DNA of 64,000 bases from the NCBI GenBank assembly GCA_002360945.1, contig DERO01000049.1, forward strand, positions 24,981 through 88,980. Reading direction: 5' to 3'. The notes under the pieces were generated by a model. The model worked only from the letters and a program-made list of their open reading frames with translations. It searched no databases and had not been told where the DNA came from. Below, piece after piece: positions 33,440 to 43,448 of the stretch (positions are counted from its first letter, which is position 1; each line of letters begins with the position of its first letter). A program made the translations under genes and the position numbers. The stretch is from Leclercia adecarboxylata. GTDB lineage: Bacteria > Pseudomonadota > Gammaproteobacteria > Enterobacterales > Enterobacteriaceae.

Positions 33440-33915
33440 GATGCGTTATCCCTGTAGACGCTCGCCGGACGGCGGTGATTCTCTTCCATCGCCTTTTTCA
33501 CTTCCGGCGGGGTGTAGTTTTCATCATGTTTGGCCAGCACCTCTTTGGCCTGGACATGATTGCCCGCGCCCAGCACGCCTTGCACCACCACGCCCTGCCC
33601 TTCGCGGAACAGATCCGGCAGGATACCTTCATAGCTGACATCCACCTCCCCTTCGGCGTCGTAGATGCTGAAGTTGACCTTCAGGGAGTCGGGGTCGCGC
33701 TTCACGCTGCCGGGCAGCACCATCCCGCCCACGCGCAGGCGCTGGCCCACCTCGGGCAGCTGCTGCGTTTCGCGTTTGCCGTAGAGGATCTCGCCCGGGG
33801 TATAGAACAGGTCGATGCTGGAGCGCAGGGCATAAAGCACCAGGGTGATGGTCAGGGCCAGCCCCGCCAGCACGGCGCAGGCGACCCACAAACGGTTTTT
33901 ACGCCGGAGATTCAT
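33436..33915 (-). CDS. ccmE: CcmE, periplasmic heme chaperone
   Basis: The protein is 159 residues. One N-terminal membrane anchor precedes an OB-fold domain. The heme-binding histidine lies in [13 protein letters not shown] near residue 130. It carries heme from CcmC to CcmF. It overlaps ccmD and ccmF by 4 bp. Confidence 0.95.
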   Translation of the reverse strand: MNLRRKNRLWVACAVLAGLALTITLVLYALRSSIDLFYTPGEILYGKRETQQLPEVGQRLRVGGMVLPGSVKRDPDSLKVNFSIYDAEGEVDVSYEGILPDLFREGQGVVVQGVLGAGNHVQAKEVLAKHDENYTPPEVKKAMEENHRRPASVYRDNAS

Positions 33916-34121
33916 ACGGCCTCCCGTGCCTGGGCGGTACGCAGGCGGGTTTCGCGCGCGCGCTGCTGGGCGATACCGCGCAGGATGGCGCGATGCTGCA
34001 TAACGGTATGCGCCACCAGTACCGCCAGCGGGATAAGGGTCATCGCCACCGCCAACCAGACGTAAAAGGCGTAGCCGCCCATGGCAAGAAAATCACTCCA
34101 GGATGCAAATGCGCTGTTCAC
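33912..34121 (-). CDS. ccmD: CcmD, heme exporter accessory peptide
   Basis: This 69-residue protein has a single membrane segment ([24 protein letters not shown]) and a basic, helical C-terminus ([17 protein letters not shown]). Size and sequence match E. coli CcmD, which helps release holo-CcmE from the CcmABC complex. It overlaps ccmC and ccmE by 4 bp each. Confidence 0.93.
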   Translation of the reverse strand: MNSAFASWSDFLAMGGYAFYVWLAVAMTLIPLAVLVAHTVMQHRAILRGIAQQRARETRLRTAQAREAV

Positions 34122-34855
34122 GGGCGGCCTCCTTTTAACATCAGTTCAGCCACCCACGGGCGACGTTTTTCCATTACCAAAATCAGGTTCCGCATCCGCA
34201 TCAGGGTCAGCGTGATGAACAGCAGCAGCGTGCCGATAATCGCCAGCCGCAGCGGCATGCGCATGGCCGGATCGATGCTTTGCTGCATATTGGTTGAGCC
34301 CTGATGCAGGGTGTTCCACCACTCCACCGAGTAGTGAATGATCGGCAGGTTTACCACGCCGATCAGCACCAGAATTCCGGCGGCGCGCCCGGCCTGGCGG
34401 CGATCGTCAAAGGCGTGCCACAGGGCAATCACGCCGACGTAGAGAAACAGCAGCACCAGCTCGGATGTCAGACGCGCGTCCCACACCCACCAGGTGCCCC
34501 ACATCGGTTTGCCCCACGCCGAGCCGGTCACCAGCGCAATGAAGGTCAATACCGCCCCGACAGGTGCCATCGCCGCCAGCGCCAGGTTGGCCATTTTCAG
34601 CTGCCACACCAGGCCGATAAAGGCCGCCACCGCCATCCCGGCGTAGATCCCCATCGACCAGATGGCGGCCGGGACGTGCAGATAGATAATGCGATAGCTC
34701 TCCCCCTGCTGATAATCCGCAGGCGCAAAACCAAAGCCCCAGATCCAGCCCGCGGCCAGCACCAGCGTGCTGGCAATCGCCAGCCAGGGAATGAAGTAGC
34801 CGCAGATCTGATAGAGCCGCGGCGGGATCGCCAGTTGATGAAGTGTTTTCCACAT
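34118..34855 (-). CDS. ccmC: CcmC, heme handling protein
   Basis: The protein is 245 residues with six membrane segments. The WWD motif (GTWWVWDARLTSEL) and histidines in YLHVPAA and NLPIIHYSVEWW are present. It passes heme to CcmE. It is separated from ccmB by 40 bp, the only sizeable gap within the ccm part of the operon. Confidence 0.95.
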   Translation of the reverse strand: MWKTLHQLAIPPRLYQICGYFIPWLAIASTLVLAAGWIWGFGFAPADYQQGESYRIIYLHVPAAIWSMGIYAGMAVAAFIGLVWQLKMANLALAAMAPVGAVLTFIALVTGSAWGKPMWGTWWVWDARLTSELVLLFLYVGVIALWHAFDDRRQAGRAAGILVLIGVVNLPIIHYSVEWWNTLHQGSTNMQQSIDPAMRMPLRLAIIGTLLLFITLTLMRMRNLILVMEKRRPWVAELMLKGGRP

Positions 34856-34895
34856 AATTCAGTTACCAGATTCAGACAAACGAATGATTACCGCG

Positions 34896-35555
34896 CTACT
34901 GCACGCTGATGCGTAGCGCAGCCGCCGTCGCGAACGGGCTTAACGTTGCGCTGCCAGCCAGCAGCGCGCCCAGAATAGCCATGTACCCCTCAACAGGGAG
35001 GCGCATGGAAGCCGCATCCATCGCGGCGGTAGCAAAAATCAGTAACGGGATGGTTAACGGCAGCACCAGCACGCTCAGCAGCACCCCGCCGCGCCTGAGC
35101 CCTACCGTTAATCCCACCCCCGGCGCGCCGAGGAAGCCCAGCGTCGGCGTGCCCAGCAGCAGCGTCAGGGCCATGATCTTCCAGCCGTAGAGGTCCATGC
35201 CGAGCAGGAGCGCAATCACCGGGGAGAGGATCAGCAGCGGCAGTCCGGTCACCATCCAGTGCGCCATCACTTTCGCCAGCACTACCGCCGGGAGCGGCAG
35301 GGGCAGCAGCATCAGCTGTTCGAGACTGCCGTCCTGCAGATCGTCACGAAACAGGCGCTCCAGCGCCAGCAGCGAGGCGAGCAGCGCGGCGACCCAGATA
35401 ATGCCGGGGGCGATGCGCGCCAGCAGCTGCGGCTCCGGGCCAAGGCTCAGGGGAAAAAGGGTGATGACAATCAGGAAAAACCACAGCGGATTAGCGATCT
35501 CCGCGCTGTGGCGGAAGGCCACCCGCAGCTCAAGCCGGAAGATGCGCCACATCAT
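34896..35555 (-). CDS. ccmB: CcmB, ABC permease of the heme/holo-CcmE release complex
   Basis: The protein is 219 residues with six membrane segments. Conserved blocks are [23 protein letters not shown] and [24 protein letters not shown]. It forms the CcmABCD complex that frees holo-CcmE at the expense of ATP. It overlaps ccmA by 4 bp. Confidence 0.95.
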   Translation of the reverse strand: MMWRIFRLELRVAFRHSAEIANPLWFFLIVITLFPLSLGPEPQLLARIAPGIIWVAALLASLLALERLFRDDLQDGSLEQLMLLPLPLPAVVLAKVMAHWMVTGLPLLILSPVIALLLGMDLYGWKIMALTLLLGTPTLGFLGAPGVGLTVGLRRGGVLLSVLVLPLTIPLLIFATAAMDAASMRLPVEGYMAILGALLAGSATLSPFATAAALRISVQ

Positions 35556-36169
35556 GATGCTGCCCTCAGGGCGATACGGCGGATTTTGTCGCTCGCCACG
35601 TTCAGCGGCTGGTGGGTGGTCATGATCACCATCCCGCCCTGGGCGGTGTGGTCGGCCATGCGCCGGGTCAGGCGGTCAACGCCATTCACGTCGATGGCGG
35701 TAAAGGGTTCGTCGAGGATCCAGAGGGTGGCGTGGGTCAGCCAGAGCCGCGCCAGCGCTACCCGGCGCTGCTGACCGGCGGAGAGCTGATTAACGGGGAT
35801 GTCTTCGTAGCCGGCGAGCCCGGCCTGCGCCAGGGCTTCCAGGCACCGGGCTGTGTCGCCGTGGTGATGGAAAAAACGCAGGTTCTCCAGCGCCGTCAGC
35901 CGGGTTTTGATCCCCGGCTGGTGGCCGATCCACAGTAAATTTTGATGATAGCTGTCGCGCACCCGATGCAGGTGCTCGGCCTGCCAGCAGATCTCCCCGG
36001 CATCGGGGCGCGCGACACCGGTGAGCAGTCGCAGCAGGGTGGTTTTGCCCGCGCCGTTGCCCCCGACGATCTGTACCCACTCCCCGGCGTTTACGTCGAA
36101 GGAGAGATCGCTGAACAGTATTCTGTCATCCCGCTCGCAGAGCAGTCCTTTGGCTTCAAGTCGGTCCAC
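35552..36169 (-). CDS. ccmA: CcmA, ATPase of the CcmABCD complex
   Basis: The protein is 205 residues. Walker A is [12 protein letters not shown], the signature [14 protein letters not shown], and Walker [13 protein letters not shown]. It is cytosolic and partners CcmB. It starts 14 bp after the napC stop, so nap and ccm form one transcription unit. Confidence 0.95.
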   Translation of the reverse strand: MDRLEAKGLLCERDDRILFSDLSFDVNAGEWVQIVGGNGAGKTTLLRLLTGVARPDAGEICWQAEHLHRVRDSYHQNLLWIGHQPGIKTRLTALENLRFFHHHGDTARCLEALAQAGLAGYEDIPVNQLSAGQQRRVALARLWLTHATLWILDEPFTAIDVNGVDRLTRRMADHTAQGGMVIMTTHQPLNVASDKIRRIALRAAS

Positions 36170-36183
36170 GCATCAACATCCTG

Positions 36184-36786
36184 TTAAAAGCCTGGTTTGA
36201 CGTCACGCATATCCGGGAGCTTGTGCGCAATCCCTTTATGGCAGTCAATGCAGGTTTGTCCGTCCTTCACCGCCTGGTCGTGCATTTTCGCCGCGACCCC
36301 TTTCTGGGCGGTGAGATCCATAAACTCGAAGTTGTGGCAGTTGCGACACTCCTGGGAGTTGTTTTCTTTCATCCGCCGCCACTCGTTTTGCGCCATGGTC
36401 AGACGGTGCGCTTCAAATTTCTGCGGCGTATCGATCAGACCAAAGGCTTTGGCGTACAGCTCTTTGCTGGCCTGGATCTTACGGATCATCTTCGGCACAA
36501 ACTCGTGCGGCACGTGGCAGTCAGGACAGGTGGCGCGCACCCCGCTGCGGTTGTTGTAGTGCACGGACTCCATGTATTCCTGGTAGACCGTATTACGCAT
36601 TTCGTGGCAGCCGATGCAGAACTCTTCGGTGTTGGCCTTTTCCATCCCGGTATTGAAACCGCCCCAGAAAATAATGCCGCCGACAAAACCGATTAACAGC
36701 AGCGTGCCCAGCGCCAGCCGGCTGGGGCGACGCCACCAGTGCCAGAGGCGCTTAATCCGGCCAGGTTTACGGGTAGACTTTTCCAT
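36184..36786 (-). CDS. napC: NapC, membrane-anchored tetraheme cytochrome c
   Basis: The protein is 200 residues. One N-terminal membrane helix (LALGTLLLIGFVGGIIFWGGF) is followed by four heme sites: CIGCH, CPDCH, CRNCH and CIDCH. It takes electrons from quinol and hands them to NapAB. Two consecutive ATGs exist (36789, 36786); the second has the better AGAGG spacing. Confidence 0.95.
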   Translation of the reverse strand: MEKSTRKPGRIKRLWHWWRRPSRLALGTLLLIGFVGGIIFWGGFNTGMEKANTEEFCIGCHEMRNTVYQEYMESVHYNNRSGVRATCPDCHVPHEFVPKMIRKIQASKELYAKAFGLIDTPQKFEAHRLTMAQNEWRRMKENNSQECRNCHNFEFMDLTAQKGVAAKMHDQAVKDGQTCIDCHKGIAHKLPDMRDVKPGF

Positions 36787-36795
36787 CATGACCTC

Positions 36796-37245
36796 TTATT
36801 TTCCGTAACCTTTCGAGGGAGTGAAGGTGTTCTCCACAATCGGTGCGGTGTCAGACTGCGGCACGTGGCACTGCAGACAGAAGTAGCGACGCGGCGCGAC
36901 CTCGGCCCCGACGTTGCCGTTGCTGTCCATAAAGTGGGTCGGGCTAATGCGCGGCGCGCCGGTGGTGCGATAGCTCTCCACGCCGTGGCACTGCAGGCAG
37001 CGGTTGGTGTTGGTGGTGACCTGATAGCCGTCCACGCTGTGCGGGATCATCGGCGGCTGGTTAACATAGTTCAGCGGCATCCGGCCCTGCTCTTTCTGGA
37101 TGCGGATCGCCCCTTCCTGGGTGCCGGAGACTTCCGGCGACTGGCTGAGATCCACGCCATTTGCGGCCCACACCGCGCCGCTCACCACCAGGGCAAGCCC
37201 GGCTATCCATTGACATAGCGCCTTCTTCAGGTCATGGCTTTTCAT
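36796..37245 (-). CDS. napB: NapB, diheme cytochrome c subunit
   Basis: The protein is 149 residues. A signal peptide (IAGLALVVSGAVWA) and two heme sites (CLQCHGVES, CLQCHVPQS) are visible. It passes electrons from NapC to NapA in the periplasm. I took the ATG at 37245, which overlaps the napH end by 4 bp. Confidence 0.95.
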   Translation of the reverse strand: MKSHDLKKALCQWIAGLALVVSGAVWAANGVDLSQSPEVSGTQEGAIRIQKEQGRMPLNYVNQPPMIPHSVDGYQVTTNTNRCLQCHGVESYRTTGAPRISPTHFMDSNGNVGAEVAPRRYFCLQCHVPQSDTAPIVENTFTPSKGYGK

Positions 37246-38105
37246 TGTTTCGCTCCCGAACTCCATCGCGTAGTTAGTGTTAAAACATCCTCAGAACAGA
37301 CATCGACACAGCGACCGCAGGCCATGCAGTCGCGGCTGGTTACCTGCTCCGGGCTTTGCTCATCCAGCACCGGGGCACGCAGCACATGCGGTTCCGGGCA
37401 AACATGAAAACAGTCCATACAGCGGTTGCAGCGGTGGCGATCGTGCGCGGCCACCGTTAACACGCCTTTGCTTCCCAGCACGCCGTACAGGGCACCTGTC
37501 GGACAGAGATGCCCGCACCAGCCGTGTTCGACGACCAGTAAATCAAATAAAAACAGGGCGATAATCAGCAGCGCGCCGCTGCCGAATCCCATCACCAGGC
37601 TGCGCCCCATCAGCGAAACCGGGTTGATCCACTCCCACAGCAGCGTGCCGGTCAGCGCAGAACCTACCAGCACCATTCCCAGCAGGACGTACCGGGTATG
37701 GCGCGGGATCGCCGCCGACTGATTCAGGTCAAACCTTCGGCGCAGGCGGCTGGCAAGATCCGTTACCGGGTTCAGCGGGCAGACCCAGCCGCAGAACAAC
37801 CGCTTCCCGGCCAGGGCGTACAGCAGGGTGATAATCACCGCTCCGGTCAGCGCCAGCGCGGCGGGCAGATGGCCGCTGGCGAGGCTTTGCAGGGCCATCA
37901 GCGGATCGGTCAGCGGTACACTGCCCAGCAGCAGGCTGCTGCTGTAGTTGCCGTGCAGGATCCACACCCCCAGCCAGGGCCCGCTGAGGAACATCCCCAG
38001 AATGGCAAACTGGCTGAGGCGGCGCAGAACCAGCCAGCGGTGGCTGCGCCACCAGCCTTTTTTGATCTGCGCTTCACGCCCGGCATCGCGCTTACGGTTT
38101 GCCAT
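37242..38105 (-). CDS. napH: NapH, membrane ferredoxin-type quinol dehydrogenase subunit
   Basis: The protein is 287 residues, starting [19 protein letters not shown]. It has four membrane segments, cysteine pairs in CGWVCP and CGHLCPTGA, and two C-terminal [4Fe-4S] motifs ([28 protein letters not shown]). With NapG it forms an alternative quinol-oxidising route to NapAB. A longer upstream open frame exists but is a shadow of napG. It overlaps napG by 14 bp. Confidence 0.94.
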   Translation of the reverse strand: MANRKRDAGREAQIKKGWWRSHRWLVLRRLSQFAILGMFLSGPWLGVWILHGNYSSSLLLGSVPLTDPLMALQSLASGHLPAALALTGAVIITLLYALAGKRLFCGWVCPLNPVTDLASRLRRRFDLNQSAAIPRHTRYVLLGMVLVGSALTGTLLWEWINPVSLMGRSLVMGFGSGALLIIALFLFDLLVVEHGWCGHLCPTGALYGVLGSKGVLTVAAHDRHRCNRCMDCFHVCPEPHVLRAPVLDEQSPEQVTSRDCMACGRCVDVCSEDVLTLTTRWSSGAKQ

Positions 38106-38787
38106 CGTTGCCCTCCAGCCAGCCGAAGCGGTAGTGATGACCCAGCTCCCCTTTCGCCAGCGACAGCGGCAGAACCTTGATCGCCGGTTGCTCCAGGACG
38201 CAGACCTTCTCGCATTTACCACAGCCGGTGCAGGCGTTGCTGTGCACGGTGGGCAGAAAGCGCGCGTGCTTGCCGGTGCGCTGATTGCGATCCAGCTCGA
38301 GGGTGATGGCCTCATCGATCTTCGGGCAGTCGCGGTAGCACACGTCACAGCGCAACCCCTGGAAGTTAAGGCAGTTCTCCTGATCCAGCAGCACCGCCAG
38401 CCCCATGCGGGCATCGTCAATATGGGCAATGCTGCGATCCAGCGCGCCGCTCGGGCAGACCCGGGCGCAGGGAATGTCCTCGCACATTTCGCAGGGGATA
38501 TCGCGGGCGACAAAATACGGCGTCCCGGCAGACAGCCCGGAGGCCAGCGTCGCCAGCTTGAGGGTATCGTAGGGACAGGCCTGCACGCATTGGCCGCAGC
38601 GCACGCAGGCCCGGGCAAAAGCCTCTTCACTCAACGCCCCGGGCGGGCGCAGCCGCACGCCGGTGGCACGGGCGGTGTGCTGTTGTAATCCCAGCGCGAC
38701 GCCCACGGCGGCCAGCCCGCCCGCAGTGCGCATCACATCGCGCAGAAAGCGGCGGCGGCCGTTACGGGGTGTCGCTGAGCGGGACAT
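38092..38787 (-). CDS. napG: NapG, Tat-exported ferredoxin-type protein
   Basis: The protein is 231 residues. The twin-arginine leader is [15 protein letters not shown]. Four [4Fe-4S] motifs follow: [35 protein letters not shown] and [12 protein letters not shown]. It works with NapH in electron delivery to NapA. The start is 5 bp after the napA stop. Confidence 0.94.
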   Translation of the reverse strand: MSRSATPRNGRRRFLRDVMRTAGGLAAVGVALGLQQHTARATGVRLRPPGALSEEAFARACVRCGQCVQACPYDTLKLATLASGLSAGTPYFVARDIPCEMCEDIPCARVCPSGALDRSIAHIDDARMGLAVLLDQENCLNFQGLRCDVCYRDCPKIDEAITLELDRNQRTGKHARFLPTVHSNACTGCGKCEKVCVLEQPAIKVLPLSLAKGELGHHYRFGWLEGNDGKP

Positions 38788-38792
38788 CGCAA

Positions 38793-41279
38793 TTACACCT
38801 TCGCCAGCTTAACGGCGCACTTCTTGAAATCCGTCTCTTTGGAGAGCGGATCCGTCGCGTCGAGGGTCAGGTTATTGACCATCTGCGCGGCGTCGAAGAA
38901 CGGCATATAGACCAGCCCCTGCGGCGGACGGTTACGGCCCCGGGTTTCGACAATCGAAATCACTTCGCCCCGGCGGGAGATCACCTTCACCTTTTCACCA
39001 CGACGCAGATCGCGCGCTTTGGCGTCCAGCGGGTGGATAAACAGCACCGCCTCCGGGAAGGCGCGGTGCAACTCGGGCACGCGGCGCGTCATGCTGCCGG
39101 TGTGCCAGTGCTCCAGCACGCGGCCGGTGGAGAGCCACAGGTCGAACTCGGCGTCCGGCGCTTCGGCGGCCGGTTCGAACGGCAGGGCGAAAATCACCGC
39201 TTTGCCATCCGGCTTGCCGTAGAACTTATAGCCCTCGCCTGCTTTGACGTACGGGTCATGGCCTTCGCTGTAGCGCCACTGGGTCTCTTTCCCGTCCACT
39301 ACCGGCCAGCGCAATCCGCGCGCCTTGTGGTAATCGTCGAACGGGGCCAGATCGTGACCGTGGCCGCGACCAAACCAGGCATACTCTTCGAACAGCCCTT
39401 TTTGCAGATAGAAGCCCAGCTCGCGGGATTCGTCATTGAGCTGTTCTGCCGGGATCTCACTTAACGGGAACTTGCTGACCGCAGGGGTGGCGAACAGCAC
39501 GTCGTACAGCGTTTTACCGCGCAACTCCGGCTTCTGCGCCAGTAGCTCTTCCGGCCACACCTCGTCGGTTTTAAAGCGGCGGGCAAACTCCACCAGCTGC
39601 CAGAGGTCCGATTTGGCCTCGCCCGGGGCTTTAACCTGCTGACGCCAGAACTGGGTGCGGCGTTCCGCGTTGCCGTAGGCCCCCTCTTTCTCCACCCACA
39701 TCGCGGTAGGCAGGATCAGGTCGGCCGCCAGGGCGCTCACGGTCGGGTACGGGTCGGAGACGATGATAAAGTTACGCGGATCGCGCCAGCCCGGCATGCG
39801 CTCTTCGTTAATGTTCGGCCCGGCCTGCATGTTGTTGGTGCACATCGTCCAGTAGACGTTCAGCTTGCCGTCCTTCAGGGCGCGGTCCTGCGCTACGGCG
39901 TGCAGACCGACTTTCGCCGGAATGGTCCCGGCGGGGAGTTGCCACTGCTGCTCGCAGATCGCGCGGTGCTTGTCGTTGGTGACGACCATGTCCGCCGGCA
40001 GACGGTGGGCGAAGGTGCCCACTTCACGGGCGGTGCCGCAGGCGGAAGGCTGGCCGGTCAGGGAGAACGGGCCGCAGCCCGGCTGAGCGATTTTGCCCGT
40101 CAGCAGGTGGATGTTGTAAACCAGGTTATTGGCCCACACGCCGCGGGTATGCTGGTTAAAGCCCATCGTCCAGTAGGAGATCACCTTCTTGTTCGGATCG
40201 GCATAGAGTTTCGCCAGCGCCTCCAGCTGATCTTTCGGCACCCCGGTCATCTGTGCCGTTTTATCCAGCGTGTACTCCGCCACGAAGGCTTTGTACTCCT
40301 CAAAGCTCATCGGCTCGGAGGCATCAGACCCCGGATTTTTCGCCGCTTTTTCCAGCGGATGGGTTGGACGCAGGCCGTAGCCGATATCCGTGACCCCTTT
40401 GCGCAGGTTGACGTGCTTGCTGAAGAAGTCCTGATCGATCGCGTCGTTTTGAATGATGTAGTTGGCGATGTAGTTGAGGATCACCAGGTCGGTTTGCGGG
40501 GTGAAGATCATGCCGTTGTCCGCCAGCTCAAAGCTGCGATGCTGGAAGGTGGAGAGCACGGCGACGGTGACGTTGGGATCGGACAGGCGACGGTTGGTGA
40601 TGCGCGACCACAGGATCGGGTGCATCTCCGCCATATTCGCTCCCCACAGGACGAAGGCGTCGGTCTGCTCGATATCGTCGTAGCAGCCCATCGGCTCATC
40701 CATACCAAAGGTACGCATAAAGCCCACCACCGCCGACGCCATGCAGTGACGCGCGTTCGGGTCGATGTTGTTGGAGCGGAAACCGGCTTTGAACAGCTTG
40801 GCGGCGGCATAGCCTTCCCAGACGGTCCACTGGCCGGAACCGAACATGCCGATGGACTCCGGGCCCTTCTCTTTCAGCGCGGTTTTGAACTTCTCTTCCA
40901 TGACGTCGAAGGCTTGTTCCCAGCTGATGGAGGTAAACTCACCCTCTTTGTGGTACTGACCGTCCTTCATACGCAGCAGCGGCTGGGTTAAGCGATCCTT
41001 TCCGTACATGATTTTGGGCAGGAAGTAGCCCTTAATGCAGTTCAGGCCGCGGTTAACCGGTGCTTCAGGATCGCCCTGACAGGCCACAATCCGCCCCTGC
41101 TGAGTGCCCACCAGCACGCCACAGCCGGTACCGCAAAAACGGCACGGCGCTTTATCCCACTTGATGGCTTCCTGCTGGCCGACCACCGCCCGGGCCACGC
41201 CCGGCACGCTTAGCCCGGCCGCCGCCGCAGCGGCCGCAACGGCGTTAGCTTTCATAAAGCTACGACGACTGAGTTTCAT
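38793..41279 (-). CDS. napA: NapA, periplasmic nitrate reductase catalytic subunit
   Basis: The protein is 828 residues. A Tat leader ([20 protein letters not shown]) precedes the [4Fe-4S] motif ([10 protein letters not shown] ... NRGLNCIKG). The molybdenum ligand cysteine lies in NARHCMASA near residue 181, and the C-terminal cofactor-binding domain ends [13 protein letters not shown]. It binds bis-MGD and reduces nitrate to nitrite at low nitrate levels. Length and sequence match E. coli NapA throughout. Confidence 0.96.
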   Translation of the reverse strand: MKLSRRSFMKANAVAAAAAAAGLSVPGVARAVVGQQEAIKWDKAPCRFCGTGCGVLVGTQQGRIVACQGDPEAPVNRGLNCIKGYFLPKIMYGKDRLTQPLLRMKDGQYHKEGEFTSISWEQAFDVMEEKFKTALKEKGPESIGMFGSGQWTVWEGYAAAKLFKAGFRSNNIDPNARHCMASAVVGFMRTFGMDEPMGCYDDIEQTDAFVLWGANMAEMHPILWSRITNRRLSDPNVTVAVLSTFQHRSFELADNGMIFTPQTDLVILNYIANYIIQNDAIDQDFFSKHVNLRKGVTDIGYGLRPTHPLEKAAKNPGSDASEPMSFEEYKAFVAEYTLDKTAQMTGVPKDQLEALAKLYADPNKKVISYWTMGFNQHTRGVWANNLVYNIHLLTGKIAQPGCGPFSLTGQPSACGTAREVGTFAHRLPADMVVTNDKHRAICEQQWQLPAGTIPAKVGLHAVAQDRALKDGKLNVYWTMCTNNMQAGPNINEERMPGWRDPRNFIIVSDPYPTVSALAADLILPTAMWVEKEGAYGNAERRTQFWRQQVKAPGEAKSDLWQLVEFARRFKTDEVWPEELLAQKPELRGKTLYDVLFATPAVSKFPLSEIPAEQLNDESRELGFYLQKGLFEEYAWFGRGHGHDLAPFDDYHKARGLRWPVVDGKETQWRYSEGHDPYVKAGEGYKFYGKPDGKAVIFALPFEPAAEAPDAEFDLWLSTGRVLEHWHTGSMTRRVPELHRAFPEAVLFIHPLDAKARDLRRGEKVKVISRRGEVISIVETRGRNRPPQGLVYMPFFDAAQMVNNLTLDATDPLSKETDFKKCAVKLAKV

Positions 41280-41539
41280 GGTGTTTCCTCACCTTGCTCA
41301 TCCTGCTGGTGATAAACCAGCGACACCGCCAGTACGTCCGTAACGTTGCGTACCGACTCAATTGTTTGCATCAGCGTGTCGTGTTGTTCCGCCTCGACCA
41401 CCACGATCATCTGACCGCTCTCCCGGTCGCTGAGGGCGACCTCACAGCCCGCCAGCTCAGTCAGCCGGGCGCTGAGGGTGCTGATGTGTTGAGGTTTGGC
41501 CTGAACGATCAGGCTGCAGACTTGCCAGCTCGTGTGCAT
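41276..41539 (-). CDS. napD: NapD, chaperone for the NapA Tat leader
   Basis: This 87-residue ferredoxin-fold protein begins [20 protein letters not shown] and ends [13 protein letters not shown], as in E. coli. It binds the NapA signal peptide and delays export until cofactor insertion. It overlaps napA by 4 bp. Its first 83 bp also encode the extended C-terminus of NapF in another frame. Confidence 0.94.
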   Translation of the reverse strand: MHTSWQVCSLIVQAKPQHISTLSARLTELAGCEVALSDRESGQMIVVVEAEQHDTLMQTIESVRNVTDVLAVSLVYHQQDEQGEETP

Positions 41540-42020
41540 GGAGATACTCCGCTTTGATGACCGATACCGGGCAGCTGGCGACGCAGGCCCCGCATCCGCT
41601 GCAGGCCTCGTTATCGAGCTGCGGCTGATAAATGCCCGACGGCCCGGGGCGAAACGCAATCGCCATGGGTTCGCAGCTGTCCTGACAGCGATGACACTCA
41701 ACGGACTGATATGCGAGGCAATGCGCCCCGACGGTAAAAATCAGATCCCAGGCCCTGGTGTGGCGCATAAGAAAGAGTGATTCAGGACAGACCTGCGCAC
41801 AGGCCGCGCAGAAGCTGCATTCGCCCAGCTGGAAATTGACGGTCGGATAACCGCCCGGGCCGCGCTCAAGAATGTGGTTTTCACAGGCCTGGATACAGGC
41901 ATCGCAGCGGGTGCACCGGGCAAAAAAGCGATCTGCTTCTCCGCTCCAGGGCGGACGGATCCCGCTGCCGGCGCTACGCCATCTGCCTGTCAACATGCCC
42001 CGACGGGAGAGATCAACCAT
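41457..42020 (-). CDS. napF: NapF, ferredoxin-type accessory protein with C-terminal extension
   Basis: The protein is 187 residues. Four [4Fe-4S] motifs are evident, including CTRCDACIQACE, CSFCAACAQVCP and CSGCGACVASCP. NapF acts in the cytoplasm during NapA iron-sulfur loading. The start (ATG 42020) was chosen by alignment with E. coli NapF. Oddity: E. coli NapF ends at ...AEYLHAH, but here the next codon is GAG instead of a stop, so the frame runs 24 further codons ([20 protein letters not shown]...) through napD. Confidence 0.92.
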   Translation of the reverse strand: MVDLSRRGMLTGRWRSAGSGIRPPWSGEADRFFARCTRCDACIQACENHILERGPGGYPTVNFQLGECSFCAACAQVCPESLFLMRHTRAWDLIFTVGAHCLAYQSVECHRCQDSCEPMAIAFRPGPSGIYQPQLDNEACSGCGACVASCPVSVIKAEYLHAHELASLQPDRSGQTSTHQHPQRPAD

Positions 42021-42106
42021 GACACCGCCCTTCCATGACGACACTTGCCTGGGTGGCTAAGCGACAAGAAAAACCGCACAGTCTGTGCGTGGTTATTTTT
42101 GCGGAT

Positions 42107-42170
42107 AAGATATTTCAGGATGTGTTAGAGGTGCATACCCCAATGGAGGTAAATACAGTAGGTAGATCAA
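42107..42170 (-). promoter_or_regulatory. nap operon promoter with FNR-like and NarP-type sites
   Basis: On the minus strand an FNR half site TTGAT starts at 42170 (element 42157-42170, second half degenerate). A NarP/NarL 7-2-7 pair (TACCCCA-AT-GGAGGTA, 42136-42151) is centred 20 bp downstream. A -10 TATCTT lies at 42107-42112. If the start is near 42099, the sites fall at about -64.5 and -44.5, as reported for E. coli napF. The leader then contains an inverted repeat (42075-42089). Confidence 0.6.
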
Positions 42171-42280
42171 CAAAGTAGCGGGTTAGTCGGCTGAACGCAG
42201 GCCAGCTCGGGCCGATCCCCTGACAGGGCAGCTTTTTTTACGGATAAACAGGGATGAGGGGGTAACTAAGAAACTTGAAA

Positions 42281-42357
42281 TGGTACGCCCTAAAGGATTC
42301 GAACCTTTGACCTACGGCTTAGAAGGCCGTTGCTCTATCCAACTGAGCTAAGGGCGC
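42281..42357 (-). tRNA. argU: tRNA-Arg, anticodon UCU
   Basis: This 77-nt tRNA has an encoded CCA end. The acceptor stem starts GCGCCCU and the 3' side ends AGGGCG-U-ACCA. The D arm is AGCUCAGUUGGAUAGAGC, the anticodon loop CUUCUAA (UCU at 42321-42323), and the T arm GGUUCGAAUCC. It reads the rare AGA codon. argU is a prophage attachment site in E. coli (DLP12), but no integrase is adjacent here. Confidence 0.96.
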
Positions 42358-42396
42358 ACGGAGAAGCAGGTACTTCGCTGTGGTGAAACGCGTGGG

Positions 42397-42424
42397 ATTA
42401 TACGGTCAATGCCGGTTGAGTCAA
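42397..42424 (-). promoter_or_regulatory. Promoter of argU
   Basis: -35 TTGACT (42419-42424), a 16-bp spacer and a perfect -10 TATAAT (42397-42402) are followed by a GC-rich discriminator (CCCACGCG), as expected of a stringently controlled stable-RNA promoter. Transcription would start about 33 nt before the tRNA. Confidence 0.8.
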
Positions 42425-42580
42425 TGCATTTTAGTACAATCCTCTTGTAGTTCATGCCGATGGCTGACAACTGTCCTGCTTAACAGGAAAATCCGCAAAG
42501 TGTGACTGACAGCAGCGCGCGCTTCTGACAAAATATGCGCATCCCCCCTTTCACTCCTTACAGATGGAATCTTCTCTCTG

Positions 42581-43447
42581 ATGGCAGCAAAGATTATTGA
42601 CGGTAAAACGATTGCGCAGCAGGTGCGCTCTGAGGTTGCGGAAAAAGTGGCAGCACGTCGGGCCGCTGGAAAACGCGCTCCCGGGCTGGCTGTTGTGCTA
42701 GTCGGCAGTAACCCGGCTTCACAAATTTATGTCGGCAGCAAACGCAAAGCGTGCGAAGAGGTGGGCTTTCTCTCCCGCTCTTACGATCTGCCGGAAACCA
42801 CCTCCGAAGCAGAGCTGCTTGAGCTGATTGATACCCTGAACGCCGATAAAGAGATCGACGGCATTCTGGTCCAGCTGCCGCTGCCTGCAGGCATCGACAA
42901 CGTGAAAGTGCTGGAACGTATCGCGCCAGACAAAGACGTTGACGGCTTCCATCCGTACAATGTTGGCCGTCTGTGCCAGCGTGCGCCGCGCCTGCGTCCG
43001 TGCACCCCGCGCGGCATCGTCACGCTGCTGGAGCGGTATAATATCGACACCTACGGCCTGAACGCTGTGGTGATTGGCGCATCCAATATCGTTGGCCGTC
43101 CGATGAGCATGGAGCTGCTGCTGGCCGGCTGCACCACTACCGTCACCCACCGCTTTACCAAAAATCTGCGCCAGCACGTCGAAAACGCCGACCTGCTGAT
43201 CGTGGCCGTGGGTAAACCGGGCTTTATTCCGGGCGAGTGGATCAAGGAAGGCGCGATTGTGGTGGACGTGGGGATTAACCGTCTGGAGAGCGGCAAAGTG
43301 GTGGGTGATGTGGTGTACGAAGATGCCGCCGCCCGCGCCTCTTACATCACCCCGGTTCCGGGTGGCGTAGGGCCGATGACCGTAGCGACATTGATTCAGA
43401 ATACTTTGCAGGCATGCGAAGAGTATCACGACGTAGAGGAAGCGTAA
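42581..43447 (+). CDS. folD: FolD, methylenetetrahydrofolate dehydrogenase/cyclohydrolase
   Basis: This 288-residue cytosolic bifunctional enzyme oxidises 5,10-methylene-THF to methenyl-THF with NADP and hydrolyses it to 10-formyl-THF. Visible are [13 protein letters not shown] (catalytic Lys region), [10 protein letters not shown], the dinucleotide-binding [12 protein letters not shown] and the C-terminal [14 protein letters not shown]. It is followed after 1 bp by ybcJ, as in E. coli. Confidence 0.97.
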   Translation: MAAKIIDGKTIAQQVRSEVAEKVAARRAAGKRAPGLAVVLVGSNPASQIYVGSKRKACEEVGFLSRSYDLPETTSEAELLELIDTLNADKEIDGILVQLPLPAGIDNVKVLERIAPDKDVDGFHPYNVGRLCQRAPRLRPCTPRGIVTLLERYNIDTYGLNAVVIGASNIVGRPMSMELLLAGCTTTVTHRFTKNLRQHVENADLLIVAVGKPGFIPGEWIKEGAIVVDVGINRLESGKVVGDVVYEDAAARASYITPVPGGVGPMTVATLIQNTLQACEEYHDVEEA

Positions 43448-43448
43448 G

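Noticed and set aside
38106..38630. In-frame 175-codon upstream extension of napH
   Set aside because: It runs antiphase through napG and has shadow composition (Arg/Ser/Ala/Pro-rich). The true NapH start [11 protein letters not shown] matches E. coli.
42218..42240. Short hairpin plus seven T on the plus strand near the nap promoter, a possible sRNA terminator
   Set aside because: The stem is only four base pairs and no promoter or conserved RNA is visible upstream.
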